From an uncultured Clostridium sp. (GTDB lineage: Bacteria > Bacillota_A > Clostridia > TANB77 > CAG-508), in the NCBI GenBank assembly GCA_947244675.1, contig CAMXLV010000033.1, positions 1-15,260 on the forward strand: a DNA stretch of 15,260 nt, written 5' to 3'. Position 1 is the stretch's first letter; every line of letters begins with the position of its first letter. The notes beneath the pieces were generated by a model that worked only from the letters and a program-made list of their open reading frames with translations, did not search any database and had not been told where the DNA came from. Positions 1 to 6,625 of this stretch are shown here, piece by piece. The position numbers and the translations under genes are program-made.

Positions 1-35
1 CTCATATTGATTTCTTGTTTAATTATATGTAACAT
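1..35 (-). CDS. Possible start of a gene running off the left edge
   Basis: An ATG at 35-33 on the minus strand opens a frame of 11 codons (MLHIIKQEINM) that is still open at the window edge. A perfect AAGGAGG lies upstream at 49-55, but the 13-nt spacing is longer than usual. The GTG and TTG codons closer to the site run into stops at once. It lies just after the tRNA terminator, where a new transcription unit would be expected. The product cannot be recognised from so few residues. Confidence 0.35.
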   Translation of the reverse strand, partial: MLHIIKQEINM

Positions 36-73
36 AATACCACAAAAACCTCCTTCTTTCAAGACTTTTGGTC

Positions 74-104
74 AAAAAAAGACCGCTTCTTTTTTTGAAA
101 CGGT
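74..104 (-). terminator. Rho-independent terminator of the tRNA operon
   Basis: On the minus strand an 8-bp stem (ACCGTTTC pairing with GAAGCGGT, one G-T wobble) closes a loop of seven A residues. It is followed by C and seven T residues (plus-strand A run at 74-80). It sits about 85 nt after the 3' end of tRNA-Tyr and is well placed to end the tRNA transcript. Confidence 0.85.
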
Positions 105-188
105 TTAAAGTTTTTGTGTTGTCAAATTCTTATAATCTTGAAATCAAGTTATATCAAGCATTATAGAGAGTTCGACAAAAACTCGTCT

Positions 189-274
189 TGGTGGGCAGGG
201 AAGGATTCGAACCTTCGTACTCAAATGAGAACAGATTTACAGTCTGCCGCCTTTAGCCACTCGGCCACCTACCC
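189..274 (-). tRNA. tRNA-Tyr (GTA)
   Basis: Read on the minus strand, this 86-nt sequence folds as a class II tRNA. The acceptor stem GGGTAGG pairs with CCTGCCC, the discriminator is A and the 3' CCA is genome-encoded. The anticodon loop CTGTAAA carries GTA, and there is a long variable arm as expected for bacterial tRNA-Tyr. The T arm carries GGTTCGAATCC. It lies 15 nt downstream of tRNA-Met in the same transcript. Confidence 0.97.
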
Positions 275-289
275 AAATAAAAAATACTA

Positions 290-366
290 TGGTGCTCCCT
301 CAAGGATTCGAACCTTGGACCCACCGGTTATGAGCCGGTTGCTCTGACCAACTGAGCTAAGGGAGC
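290..366 (-). tRNA. tRNA-Met (CAT)
   Basis: This is a 77-nt cloverleaf on the minus strand. The acceptor GCTCCCT pairs with AGGGAGC, the discriminator is A and CCA is encoded. The anticodon loop CTCATAA is closed by CCGG/CCGG. The first pair is a standard G-C, which argues against initiator tRNA. The anticodon alone cannot exclude the lysidine-modified tRNA-Ile2, but elongator Met is more likely. It is the first gene of the Met-Tyr tRNA pair. Confidence 0.93.
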
Positions 367-393
367 ATACTCCTTGTGTTTAGCACAAGTTAA

Positions 394-422
394 AGTATAA
401 ACTATTTTATTCTAAAAGTCAA
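394..422 (-). promoter_or_regulatory. Promoter of the tRNA-Met/Tyr operon
   Basis: The -35 TTGACT (417-422) and -10 TATACT (394-399) are separated by exactly 17 bp, and each differs from consensus at one position. The -35 overlaps the TGA stop of dprA, so the tRNA operon starts at the 3' end of that gene. A small CTTGTG/CACAAG hairpin lies in the leader before tRNA-Met. Confidence 0.8.
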
Positions 423-1309
423 TACTTTTTCCAAAAAATTTCATCATATTTTGTAATCATTTTAGCTCCTTCTTGAATTAATCGATTTGTACCAACTGAA
501 CAAATAGAATCAATGTTCCCCGGTACAACAAATACATCACGTCCTTGTTCTAAAGCAAAATCAACTGTAATTAATGCACCACTTCTTTCTTTAGCCTCAA
601 TTACAATTACTCCTTTGCTTATTCCACTAATAATTCGGTTTCTTGCTGGAAAATTCATTTTATTTGGTTTGGTTCCTAATGGATATTCTGATAAAATTGC
701 TCCTCCCTTTTGTATAATTTGTTTTGCTAAAAACTCATTTTCTTTTGGATATATCCTATCTAGCCCATTTCCAAGAACAGCTATCGTTTTTCCCCCTACT
801 TTTCCATCATAAGCATAAATTGATCCCTTATGTGAAAAACTATCAATTCCCTTTGCTAATCCGCTAACAATGTTAATATCATGTTTACTTAAATGATAAG
901 CAAAATATTTTGCCATTTTTTCTCCATAAGCAGTAGCTTCTCTGCACCCTACTATGGCAATAGATTCCTGATTCAAAATATGACTATCCCCTTTACAATA
1001 TAAACTAATTGGTGGATCATAAATTTGTTTTAGCTCATAGGGGTAATCTTTATCCTGAATAGTTATTAAGTTAATATCATTCTCTTTCATAAAAGTTAAA
1101 TGATTATCTAAGCTTTTTCTTATTTCTTTGTCTAATAGATTATGAATTATTTTTTCACTTAACCCTTTTTCTCTTAGCTCTTCTTCCTTTAATTGATAAA
1201 TTACTTCCGCTTCTGAATACCACTCTATTAATTTTTGCTTTGTTTTATTTTCTAAATCAGAAATTAAAGAAAACCATACCCAATATCTTTTTTTTTCTAA
1301 ATTTTTCAT
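419..1309 (-). CDS. dprA: DNA processing protein DprA (Smf)
   Basis: DprA binds incoming single-stranded DNA during natural transformation and loads RecA; it acts in the cytoplasm. The protein has a short helical N-terminal region (about residues 1-85) followed by the Rossmann-like DprA core. Core motifs visible are IAIVGCREATAYG, SGLAKGID, GNGLDRIYP, SEYPLG, FPARNRIISG and VPGN. At 296 aa it lacks the C-terminal winged-helix (DML1-like) domain of longer homologues. An alternative GTG start at 1315 overlaps the GGTGA ribosome binding site, so the ATG at 1309 is preferred. It is downstream of folD and may share its transcript, although a -10 element lies between them. The stop codon overlaps the tRNA promoter. 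DprA is widely conserved even in bacteria not known to be transformable, so competence cannot be inferred. Confidence 0.93.
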   Translation of the reverse strand: MKNLEKKRYWVWFSLISDLENKTKQKLIEWYSEAEVIYQLKEEELREKGLSEKIIHNLLDKEIRKSLDNHLTFMKENDINLITIQDKDYPYELKQIYDPPISLYCKGDSHILNQESIAIVGCREATAYGEKMAKYFAYHLSKHDINIVSGLAKGIDSFSHKGSIYAYDGKVGGKTIAVLGNGLDRIYPKENEFLAKQIIQKGGAILSEYPLGTKPNKMNFPARNRIISGISKGVIVIEAKERSGALITVDFALEQGRDVFVVPGNIDSICSVGTNRLIQEGAKMITKYDEIFWKKY

Positions 1310-1345
1310 TTTCACCTTCTTTCTCTCTTCCTATTACACAAATTA

Positions 1346-1369
1346 AAGACATTATAAAAATAATGTCTT
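1346..1369 (-). other. Perfect 10-bp hairpin between folD and dprA
   Basis: AAGACATTAT and ATAATGTCTT form a perfect 10-bp inverted repeat with a 4-nt loop. On the minus strand it is followed only by TTTAATTTGT, a poor U-tract. It could be a weak folD terminator or a structured dprA leader. The motif is clear; the role is inferred. Confidence 0.55.
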
Positions 1370-1391
1370 AGCTTTTATTCCTCTTTTATTA

Positions 1392-1397
1392 ATTATA
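1392..1397 (-). promoter_or_regulatory. Candidate -10 element for dprA
   Basis: A perfect TATAAT lies on the minus strand about 85 nt upstream of dprA. The -35 is weak: TTGGAC at 15-bp spacing or TTTTGG at 17 bp. It may give dprA a separate transcript from folD. Confidence 0.4.
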
Positions 1398-1425
1398 CTA
1401 CTTTTGTTTTGTGTCCAAAACTTGT

Positions 1426-2289
1426 CTAAAATGTTGATTTTTGATTATTTTGTTCTTTTGCTGCCTTGATTACATTGTTCATAAGCATTGCTACTGTCAT
1501 TGGGCCTACTCCTCCTGGAACTGGAGTAATATAACTTGCCACTTCTCTTACTTTTTCATAATCAACATCTCCAACTAGTTTTCCATCTTCATTACGATTA
1601 ATTCCAACATCAATTACAACTGCGCCTTCTTTTATCATATCTACTGTTACAAATTTCGCCTTTCCAATTGCTGCTATAACTATATCAGCTCTTTTGGTAT
1701 GTTTTTTTAAGTCTTTGGTTTTAGAATGGCAAATAGTAACTGTTGCATTACTCTCTAAACAACATTGTGCTAATGGTTTTCCGACAATATTACTTCTTCC
1801 AATGATTACTACTTCTTTTCCTGTTAAATCAATTTTATATTCTTGGAACATTTTCATAACACCATATGGTGTACAAGAAATAAAAGTATCTACCCCCATA
1901 ACTAATTTTCCTATACTAGAAGGTGTAAAACCGTCAACATCTTTTCGATAAGAAATTGTTTTAAATGCCTGATTAATATCTAAATGTTCTGGTAATGGAC
2001 TTTGTAATAAAATACCATTTACTCCTTTGGTATCATTTAATTTTTTTATTAAATCATTTAATTCCTGTTGCTTTATGTCTTTTGGTAAAAGATGTTCTTC
2101 ATATGTAATTCCAATTTCATCACAAGCTTTGTTTTTGTTTTTTACATATACTTTGGATGCTGGGTTATCTCCAACCATGATTACTGCTAATTTAGGATAA
2201 ATTCTTTGTTTTTTTAATTCTTCGCATTCTATTTTTAAATCTTCTCTTACTTTTTTTGCTAATGCTTTTCCATCTATGATTACTGCCAT
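1426..2289 (-). CDS. folD: Bifunctional methylenetetrahydrofolate dehydrogenase / methenyltetrahydrofolate cyclohydrolase FolD
   Basis: FolD interconverts 5,10-methylene-, methenyl- and 10-formyl-tetrahydrofolate with NADP, supplying one-carbon units for purine and formyl-Met synthesis. The 287-aa length is normal. The catalytic domain shows YVKNKNKACDEIGI with the conserved Tyr and Lys, the Q-S-P-L-P substrate motif and DVDGF. The Rossmann part shows GKEVVIIGRSNIVGKPLA and TICHS. The C-terminal signature is PVPGGVGPMTVAMLMNN. An AAAGGA ribosome binding site lies 11 nt before the ATG. The promoter at 2325-2353 appears to derive from a mobile-element gene start. Nothing in the coding sequence looks abnormal, so it is expected to be functional. 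Confidence 0.97.
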   Translation of the reverse strand: MAVIIDGKALAKKVREDLKIECEELKKQRIYPKLAVIMVGDNPASKVYVKNKNKACDEIGITYEEHLLPKDIKQQELNDLIKKLNDTKGVNGILLQSPLPEHLDINQAFKTISYRKDVDGFTPSSIGKLVMGVDTFISCTPYGVMKMFQEYKIDLTGKEVVIIGRSNIVGKPLAQCCLESNATVTICHSKTKDLKKHTKRADIVIAAIGKAKFVTVDMIKEGAVVIDVGINRNEDGKLVGDVDYEKVREVASYITPVPGGVGPMTVAMLMNNVIKAAKEQNNQKSTF

Positions 2290-2324
2290 TTTTTCTTACA
2301 ATCCTTTCTTGTATTCTTTTTTTC

Positions 2325-2353
2325 ATTATATATTAAAAATATTTCTTTTTCAA
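2325..2353 (-). promoter_or_regulatory. folD promoter, matching the recombinase promoter
   Basis: On the minus strand, -35 TTGAAA (2348-2353), a 17-bp spacer and -10 TATAAT (2325-2330) make a strong promoter 36 nt upstream of the folD ATG. The same promoter, differing by one base in the spacer, lies in front of the serine recombinase at 13632-13660. Similarity stops about four bases after the -10, so folD has its own leader. Confidence 0.8.
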
Positions 2354-2369
2354 TATAAATTTATAGTTA

Positions 2370-2430
2370 TTAGCATCTTTTGTAATTTTGTTTTCTTAGT
2401 TTGTTTGAAATTCCTATATATGCACTTTTT
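2370..2430 (-). pseudogene. Remnant of the small ORF that precedes the serine recombinase
   Basis: Read on the minus strand, this gives KSAYIGISNKL, then a shortened stretch, then KRC and TAA TAA. The intact counterpart at 13677-13820 reads KSAYIGILNKL, about 20 further residues, then KRC and TAA TAA. The main missing block lies between short ACAAAA-type direct repeats, consistent with slippage deletion. The start codon and the first ~14 codons are not recognisable. It is not translated as a functional protein; its main interest is that it marks the origin of the folD promoter. Confidence 0.7.
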
Positions 2431-2448
2431 TATTCTTGCTTTTTGGAA

Positions 2449-2481
2449 ATAATCACAACTACCCATTTTACGAGTGATTAT
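2449..2481. other. 8-bp inverted repeat beside the remnant
   Basis: ATAATCAC (2449-2456) and GTGATTAT (2474-2481) are perfectly complementary around a 17-nt gap. It lies just beyond the end of the mobile-element remnant and before the terminator at 2493. It could be a protein-binding site or chance; no function can be assigned. Confidence 0.25.
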
Positions 2482-2492
2482 GATTTGATAAC

Positions 2493-2527
2493 ATAAAAGC
2501 AAGTAGATTTCAATTACTTGCTTTTAT
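2493..2527 (-). terminator. Strong terminator after the membrane-anchored protein gene
   Basis: A perfect 13-bp stem (ATAAAAGCAAGTA with TACTTGCTTTTAT) encloses a 9-nt loop, 12 nt after the stop of the upstream gene. The A/T ends give T residues on either strand, so it could work in both directions. It isolates folD from the 2540-3235 gene. Confidence 0.75.
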
Positions 2528-2539
2528 AACTTTAATTCA

Positions 2540-3235
2540 TTAATTTTCTTGAATTTTATATTCAGATATATCTGGCTCCTTTATATCTTCATCTTTAACA
2601 ATATCAAATTTGTAATAATAATCTGATACTAGATTAATTTTATCATCATCATATCCTGATGTACCATTTTCTTTTCTTATAAGCAATCCTGTGTTTTTCT
2701 CTAAATAATAAGTGTCTAACCTATGATTATCAAAACATAATATGTCAAAACAACTTACATTTATTTTATAACATTCTTTTCCATTAATTTCTTCTGCTTT
2801 TATAGAAGATTTTATAGATCTCACAAGAAATTGCCATATATTTTCCGTATATAAATAGTCTAAAATTTCAATTTCTCCTGGAACTCCATTTGAGTTTATC
2901 ATTACAATTTTTTCATTCAACGTATCAATATAGAGATTTGATAGTTCCCCTTTTTTATAATTTATTAATTTGCTTTTACTTTTTTCTTCGTTTAAATGCT
3001 TAAAGGTAGATAAACTTATTTCCCCTTTTTTATATGTCTCATTTATATTTAAACTAGACCCTTGATATTCATATACTCTTGCATAATAGTTATCTACATT
3101 TATGTATTTTTCTACATTGCTTTGTAAATTTCTAATTATAATCATTTTTCTAGCTGTAAGAATAATAAATAATGCAACAAAAATTAAAATTATAATTAAA
3201 ATTTTCTTCCCCATTTTCCTATCTTTCTTTTCCAT
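2540..3235 (-). CDS. Membrane-anchored extracytoplasmic protein of unknown function
   Basis: This 231-aa protein has a charged N-terminus (MEKKDRKMGKK) and then one hydrophobic helix (about residues 12-28, ILIIILIFVALFIIL) ending near RK. That fits a signal anchor with the rest outside the cell. No lipobox cysteine follows the helix. The outer part is acidic, Tyr- and Asn-rich, with a YYLEKNTGLLIRKE segment. This recalls LolA-like and sporulation-type periplasmic proteins in which beta strands hold a 'YYLDKKTGL' repeat; that resemblance is weak. A GTG at 3244 is also open, but the ATG at 3235 has an ideal AAGGAGG nine bases upstream and is chosen. It has its own promoter and terminator and so is monocistronic. 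I do not recognise the family with confidence. Confidence 0.8.
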   Translation of the reverse strand: MEKKDRKMGKKILIIILIFVALFIILTARKMIIIRNLQSNVEKYINVDNYYARVYEYQGSSLNINETYKKGEISLSTFKHLNEEKSKSKLINYKKGELSNLYIDTLNEKIVMINSNGVPGEIEILDYLYTENIWQFLVRSIKSSIKAEEINGKECYKINVSCFDILCFDNHRLDTYYLEKNTGLLIRKENGTSGYDDDKINLVSDYYYKFDIVKDEDIKEPDISEYKIQEN

Positions 3236-3283
3236 AAAAATCACCCTCCTTTTTCTTTTGTATATCTCATAAAACCTACTTTA

Positions 3284-3312
3284 ATTATAGCACATTTTGT
3301 TTGATTTGTCGA
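3284..3312 (-). promoter_or_regulatory. Promoter of the membrane-anchored protein gene
   Basis: -35 TCGACA (3307-3312), a 17-bp spacer and an extended -10 TGCTATAAT (TATAAT at 3284-3289) lie about 50 nt upstream of the start codon. Just upstream, ATTTTACA (3313-3320) and TGTAAAAT (3333-3340) form an 8-bp inverted repeat abutting the -35, a possible operator. Confidence 0.7.
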
Positions 3313-3355
3313 ATTTTACATATACATAATAGTGTAAAATGTTTTCGGAATATAC

Positions 3356-3383
3356 AAAAAGAAAGGATTTTCTTATGAATCCT
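3356..3383 (-). terminator. Weak terminator at the end of the hydrolase operon
   Basis: On the minus strand AGGATT pairs with AATCCT around an 8-nt loop, followed by TTTCTTTTTG. The 6-bp stem is short, but this is the first terminator-like structure after the HAD gene. It lies inside the decayed recombinase tail. Confidence 0.4.
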
Positions 3384-3475
3384 ATTACTTTTACCCTGAT
3401 ATATTCAAATTGTTTCTTGGTTCTATACAAACCTTCATCTTTTTCAAATGACTTTAATTCTTGAAAACTTCTCAA
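3371..3475 (-). pseudogene. Remnant of a serine recombinase C-terminal tail
   Basis: The minus strand reads RSFQELKSFEKDEGLYRTKK and then QFEYIRVKVI. This matches the last part of the intact recombinase here (KSFQKLKIFEKDEDLFRTKK, then QLDYIKVKVI); the DNA of the two segments is also clearly alike. Homology starts at 3475, right after the HAD gene, and fades near 3371. An in-frame TAG lies just upstream, and the only start is a TTG with no ribosome binding site. It is therefore not a gene, despite a 64-codon open frame (3281-3475). It shows that a second recombinase copy once lay here, at the opposite end of the operon from the intact one. Confidence 0.8.
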
Positions 3476-3492
3476 GTACTAAAAGTATCATT

Positions 3493-4071
3493 TTATTTTT
3501 CCTCATTTCTTATAAATCTATATATGTCTCCCCAATTATTTACTTCTTTCATGTACTTGTTTTCTTCTAATTTTATTAAATTTGTATCTCTAAAATATAA
3601 TGTTTTTATATTATTGTCTGCTAATTTCTTTATAATTCTCCAGTCATCATCAATCATAATATCTACGTTTTCATTTTTGCATACTTCTAATTTATCATCA
3701 ATTTTCCAATAATATTTGTCAAAATGAATATTATTTTCTTCTAATAATCTTATTGCGTCATCTTTCATTTCTTTAACAAATCCACCTCTAGCAGTAATAA
3801 CTATAAATTCATGTCCTTGTTCCTTTAATAAATTATATACTCCTATAAATCCTGACATTAGATTACTTTCTTTTGATATTGTCAAAAAATATCTTTCAAT
3901 AAATTCTTGTTTTTGTTCTTCTGTCCAATTATATCTTTCTTGAAATTTTGGTTCTTCTCTATTTACTAGATTATTTCCTTTTACAGTATCAATATCAAAT
4001 ATTTCTTCATAAGTTCTAAAAGTTGTTTCACTGTCTATAACAACTCCATCTAAATCTATTCCTATCTTCAT
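3493..4071 (-). CDS. HAD-superfamily 5'(3')-nucleotidase-like phosphatase
   Basis: This 192-aa HAD phosphatase-fold protein resembles the 5'(3')-deoxyribonucleotidase group that dephosphorylates nucleoside monophosphates in the cytoplasm. Motif I is DLDGV (nucleophile D6, acid/base D8), motif II is VITAR (T93), motif III is probably K127, and motif IV is IDDDW (D141-D143, Mg2+). A small cap is expected between about residues 15 and 75. A GGAGG lies 7 nt before the ATG. It is the last gene of the operon, 16 nt after the HD-domain gene. A second copy, visible only by its 3' end, lies at 15125-15260 and is almost identical except for the last few residues. The substrate is not known from sequence alone. 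Confidence 0.82.
   Translation of the reverse strand: MKIGIDLDGVVIDSETTFRTYEEIFDIDTVKGNNLVNREEPKFQERYNWTEEQKQEFIERYFLTISKESNLMSGFIGVYNLLKEQGHEFIVITARGGFVKEMKDDAIRLLEENNIHFDKYYWKIDDKLEVCKNENVDIMIDDDWRIIKKLADNNIKTLYFRDTNLIKLEENKYMKEVNNWGDIYRFIRNEEK
3511..3631 (-). repeat. Direct repeat, copy 1 (HAD gene 3' part)
   Basis: This segment aligns without gaps to 15140-15260 with 4 differences in 121 bases. The copies are in the same orientation, 11,629 bp apart. The match probably continues beyond the right window edge. Confidence 0.95.
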
Positions 4072-4087
4072 TTTACTTCCTCCAAAT

Positions 4088-4705
4088 TTATATTGTTTTA
4101 ACTATTTTCTTTACTCTTTTAATAAATTCTTCTTTATTTGATAATGCTTGTCTTAATTTATCTAAAGCATCTTCAAACTCTTTATCTTCTAAATATACCT
4201 TTGCATAACCATTTTCTCCATATTTTTCTGTCAAATGTTGATAAACTCTTTCTATCTGTTCTTCTTCAGATAATCCTATATAATTTCTTTTTCCATAAGA
4301 ATATGACCTTTTAATAGTATTGTCTATATCAATAATTGTTCTATCTGCTGTACTTATTATTTTTCCATATATAGTTCTAGGTTCATGATTACTAGATGCT
4401 CTGTGATCTTCTATTGCTTCTTTAATAATGTTTCTTTGTTCTTCTGTAAACCATTGTCTTATTTTTTCATCTTTCATAAATATTTCGGCTGATATAATTT
4501 CATGTGTCTTTCTATCTATGTAGTGCCCTAAATCATGATATGAAGCTATTGTATAAACCATATCTAAATCAACATCATAGTCTTTTGCTAATTCTAAACT
4601 CCTTTTTATTACTGTTTTAATGTGATTTATTCCATGTCCTTCTTCATTTCTATTATATAATGGAAAAACCTCATTTTCTACATATTGGACTAATTCTTCA
4701 TTCAT
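4088..4705 (-). CDS. HD-domain metal-dependent phosphohydrolase
   Basis: This 205-aa cytoplasmic HD hydrolase carries H28, the H57-D58 doublet in YHDLGH, H101 in EDHR and D121 in STADR. These are the usual metal-binding set. Such proteins usually remove phosphate from nucleotides or cleave nucleotide second messengers; the substrate cannot be told here. Its ATG directly follows the stop of the Nudix gene (TAAATG), and its GGAGG lies inside that gene's 3' end, so translational coupling is likely. The HAD gene follows 16 nt later. The Nudix-HD-HAD trio could act in sequence on one nucleotide (diphosphate cleavage, then monophosphate hydrolysis); that is inference from gene order. Confidence 0.85.
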   Translation of the reverse strand: MNEELVQYVENEVFPLYNRNEEGHGINHIKTVIKRSLELAKDYDVDLDMVYTIASYHDLGHYIDRKTHEIISAEIFMKDEKIRQWFTEEQRNIIKEAIEDHRASSNHEPRTIYGKIISTADRTIIDIDNTIKRSYSYGKRNYIGLSEEEQIERVYQHLTEKYGENGYAKVYLEDKEFEDALDKLRQALSNKEEFIKRVKKIVKTI

Positions 4706-5194
4706 TTAATTAATTTCCTCCAAATTATAATCTATGTTTGATATGTTTTCTTGTTCATCTACTATAATATACATATTAAAATTATACTTATCTTCTATTA
4801 AACCTTTTATAAAAAATCTATCTAAAATCATTATATTAGACAATAACTTTTCTTTTTGTAATAATTCCTTAATATCTATCCATTCTGATGTATTTTCTTC
4901 AAATTCTTGTGGTTCTCCATTATATTCACTTGATATAAATGTATCAAATATAAATTTTCTATTTGGATATTCTACTGTCATAATTCCTTTATACTTTAAA
5001 TTTTTAATATCTATTCCTGTTTCTTCCTTCACTTCTCTTATAGCTGTTTGTTTCGGTATCTCTCCATCCTCAATTCTGCCACCTGGTATATCATAATATC
5101 CTTCTTTTTTATTTCCTTTTTTATATTTTATAACCACTACTTTGTTATCTTTTATTAAATAGCATCTTACTGCTTTTCTTATCGGTTTATCCAT
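4706..5194 (-). CDS. Nudix hydrolase (first of four)
   Basis: This 162-aa protein carries a complete Nudix box G-x5-E-x7-REVKEETGI (G39 to I61), the Mg2+-binding catalytic helix that cleaves nucleoside diphosphates linked to another group X. PGGR precedes it, and the N-terminal strand has the usual hydrophobic repeats. Substrate choice depends on residues outside the box, so MutT-like sanitising versus sugar or nucleotide cleavage cannot be decided. A GAGGG ribosome binding site lies 9 nt before the ATG. It starts 23 nt after the inositol phosphatase gene and is joined to the HD gene. The C-terminal ~35 residues extend past a minimal Nudix fold. Confidence 0.9.
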   Translation of the reverse strand: MDKPIRKAVRCYLIKDNKVVVIKYKKGNKKEGYYDIPGGRIEDGEIPKQTAIREVKEETGIDIKNLKYKGIMTVEYPNRKFIFDTFISSEYNGEPQEFEENTSEWIDIKELLQKEKLLSNIMILDRFFIKGLIEDKYNFNMYIIVDEQENISNIDYNLEEIN

Positions 5195-5217
5195 CTTATA
5201 TTTCCCTCATTTTAATT

Positions 5218-6014
5218 TTAACATTTTCTATCTTTTAAATATTTCTTTACTGTTTCAATTACTTCATTATGTACTTTTTTGTTACTAATAATTGCTCCAT
5301 TTATGCTTTCATCATATCTTTGCTCATTTCCAAATAAATCTGTAACTTTTCCTCCTGCTTCTTCTACTATAACTTTAACTGCTGCAATATCACAATTTTT
5401 ATGTTTTGTACCTGGAAAAATAGCAAGAGTAAAATCGCCAGAAGCAACGCACATACAAGCTCTTATAATACTTCCTAATCCAATAATATATGTTTTATTT
5501 CCTAATTCTTGCAATACATTAGATATATTATAATCTGCTCCAACCCATAAATCATAATGACATACCGTTTTCATATCATCTAATTCATAGTCATTTACAG
5601 TTTTTTTTCTCCATTTTTATATGCACCTTGTCCTTTTATAGCAGTATATAAGCTATCTGTAAATGGATCATATACTACTCCAACTGCTGATTTTCCATTA
5701 ATAACTAAAGCTAATGAAAATACTGCTACTGGTATATGTCTAGCATACATTGCTGTTCCATCAACTGGATCACATACCCATACATAATCACTTTTTCCAA
5801 ATTGTTCTTCTTCTCCATCTACTGAATGAGAAGGATATTTTTCTTTAACTCTTTTTATCAAATATGAATTTATTTCTGTGTCTGCTAATGTTACAATAGT
5901 TTTATCTCCCTTATAACTTGCACCATTATTTTGTTTGAAATATTTAAGCATTACTTTTCCAGCATATTTTGCTATATCTTTTGCAAAGTCTAAATATTCT
6001 TCAAGTGTTTCCAT
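5218..6014 (-). pseudogene. Inositol monophosphatase family phosphatase, split by a one-base frameshift
   Basis: Two open frames (6014-5595 and 5574-5218) together make one ~265-aa IMPase-fold Mg2+ phosphatase, a normal family length. The first part has GEEE (68-70) and the metal-binding DPVDGT (82-87), and ends GAYKNGEKKL then TAA. The second continues with DYELDDMKTVCHYD and holds the C-terminal CDIAA metal motif and EEAGG. The break is an eight-A run (5601-5608); one extra A restores the whole frame. It could be a sequencing error, real decay, or slippage giving some full-length protein. The ATG at 6014 is preferred over 6020 because GGAGG is only 3 nt from the latter. Substrates in this family include inositol phosphates, histidinol phosphate and PAP (3'-phosphoadenosine 5'-phosphate). 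Confidence 0.85.
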
Positions 6015-6588
6015 ATTCATTTTCCTCCAATTTCATTGCTTTACTTATGATTTCTTTTTGTTCTTCAAAATTAGCTTTTGTTACTGGTATTCTTGCATAC
6101 ATTTCAGTTTTCAAAAAGTAATTTAGTATATCAAATGCCATTAATGTTTCTTCTGTTCCACTACCACTTCCACCAGCACAAGCAATACACACAATTTTCT
6201 TTCCTTTTATTTTTGAATTTTCCTTAAAAGCATCGCATCTTTTTAACCTATCAAAAAATGTTTTTGCTGATTCACTCATTTCGTGGAAATATACTGGAGT
6301 AATAAAAATGTAAGCATCAAAGTTTTCCATATATTCATAAATTTCATTGAAATCATCTTTTTGTATGCAGATATGTTCTTCTAAACATATTCCCCATCCT
6401 CTTTTACCACATGCAATACATTTTTTTATATTCTTTTTATTTATACAAATATGTTCATATTTATATTTTAGTGTTTTTAATTGTTTTTCGCATTCTTCAA
6501 CACAAGAAAATGTTAATCCTATTTTATTTGGTACAAAGCTATCTTCATTTACTTGATTACTGCTAAAACTTAATATTAAAACTTTCAT
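6001..6588 (-). CDS. NADPH-dependent FMN reductase / flavodoxin-like protein
   Basis: This 195-aa flavodoxin-fold reductase starts KVLILSFSSN, the phosphate loop for FMN. It has the family signature TPVYFHEMSESAKTFFDR near residues 98-114 and the later AGGSGSGTEETL loop. The cysteine pattern C57-x2-C60-x7-C68-x5-C74 resembles that of iron-sulfur flavoproteins and related FMN reductases; whether it holds a cluster is uncertain. It would pass electrons from NAD(P)H to flavin or another acceptor in the cytoplasm. AGGAG lies 6 nt before the ATG. Its 3' end overlaps the start of the inositol phosphatase gene and carries that gene's ribosome binding site. It is one of two redox enzymes in an operon otherwise made of hydrolases. 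Confidence 0.85.
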   Translation of the reverse strand: MKVLILSFSSNQVNEDSFVPNKIGLTFSCVEECEKQLKTLKYKYEHICINKKNIKKCIACGKRGWGICLEEHICIQKDDFNEIYEYMENFDAYIFITPVYFHEMSESAKTFFDRLKRCDAFKENSKIKGKKIVCIACAGGSGSGTEETLMAFDILNYFLKTEMYARIPVTKANFEEQKEIISKAMKLEENEYGNT

Positions 6589-6625
6589 ATTCTACTCCTA
6601 TTTATAAATGATGTTACAGTTGCTT

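Larger units (their letters stand above)
2322..2430 (-). repeat. Degenerate copy of the recombinase upstream region
   Basis: This segment matches 13629-13780: the promoter, the 3' end of a 47-aa ORF and part of its body. The best-conserved 60 bp (from TCATTATATATTAAAAA to TAGCATCTTTT) differ at about four positions, all transitions. The matching region upstream of the ORF end is interrupted here by internal deletions. It is a solo fragment, because no recombinase coding sequence follows it. Confidence 0.8.

Noticed and set aside
114..347. Plus-strand ORF of 77 codons
   Set aside because: It runs through both tRNA genes in antisense and has no ribosome binding site.
3281..3475. 64-codon minus-strand ORF as a gene
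   Set aside because: It starts at a TTG without a ribosome binding site, matches only the recombinase tail, and its end overlaps the promoter of the next gene.
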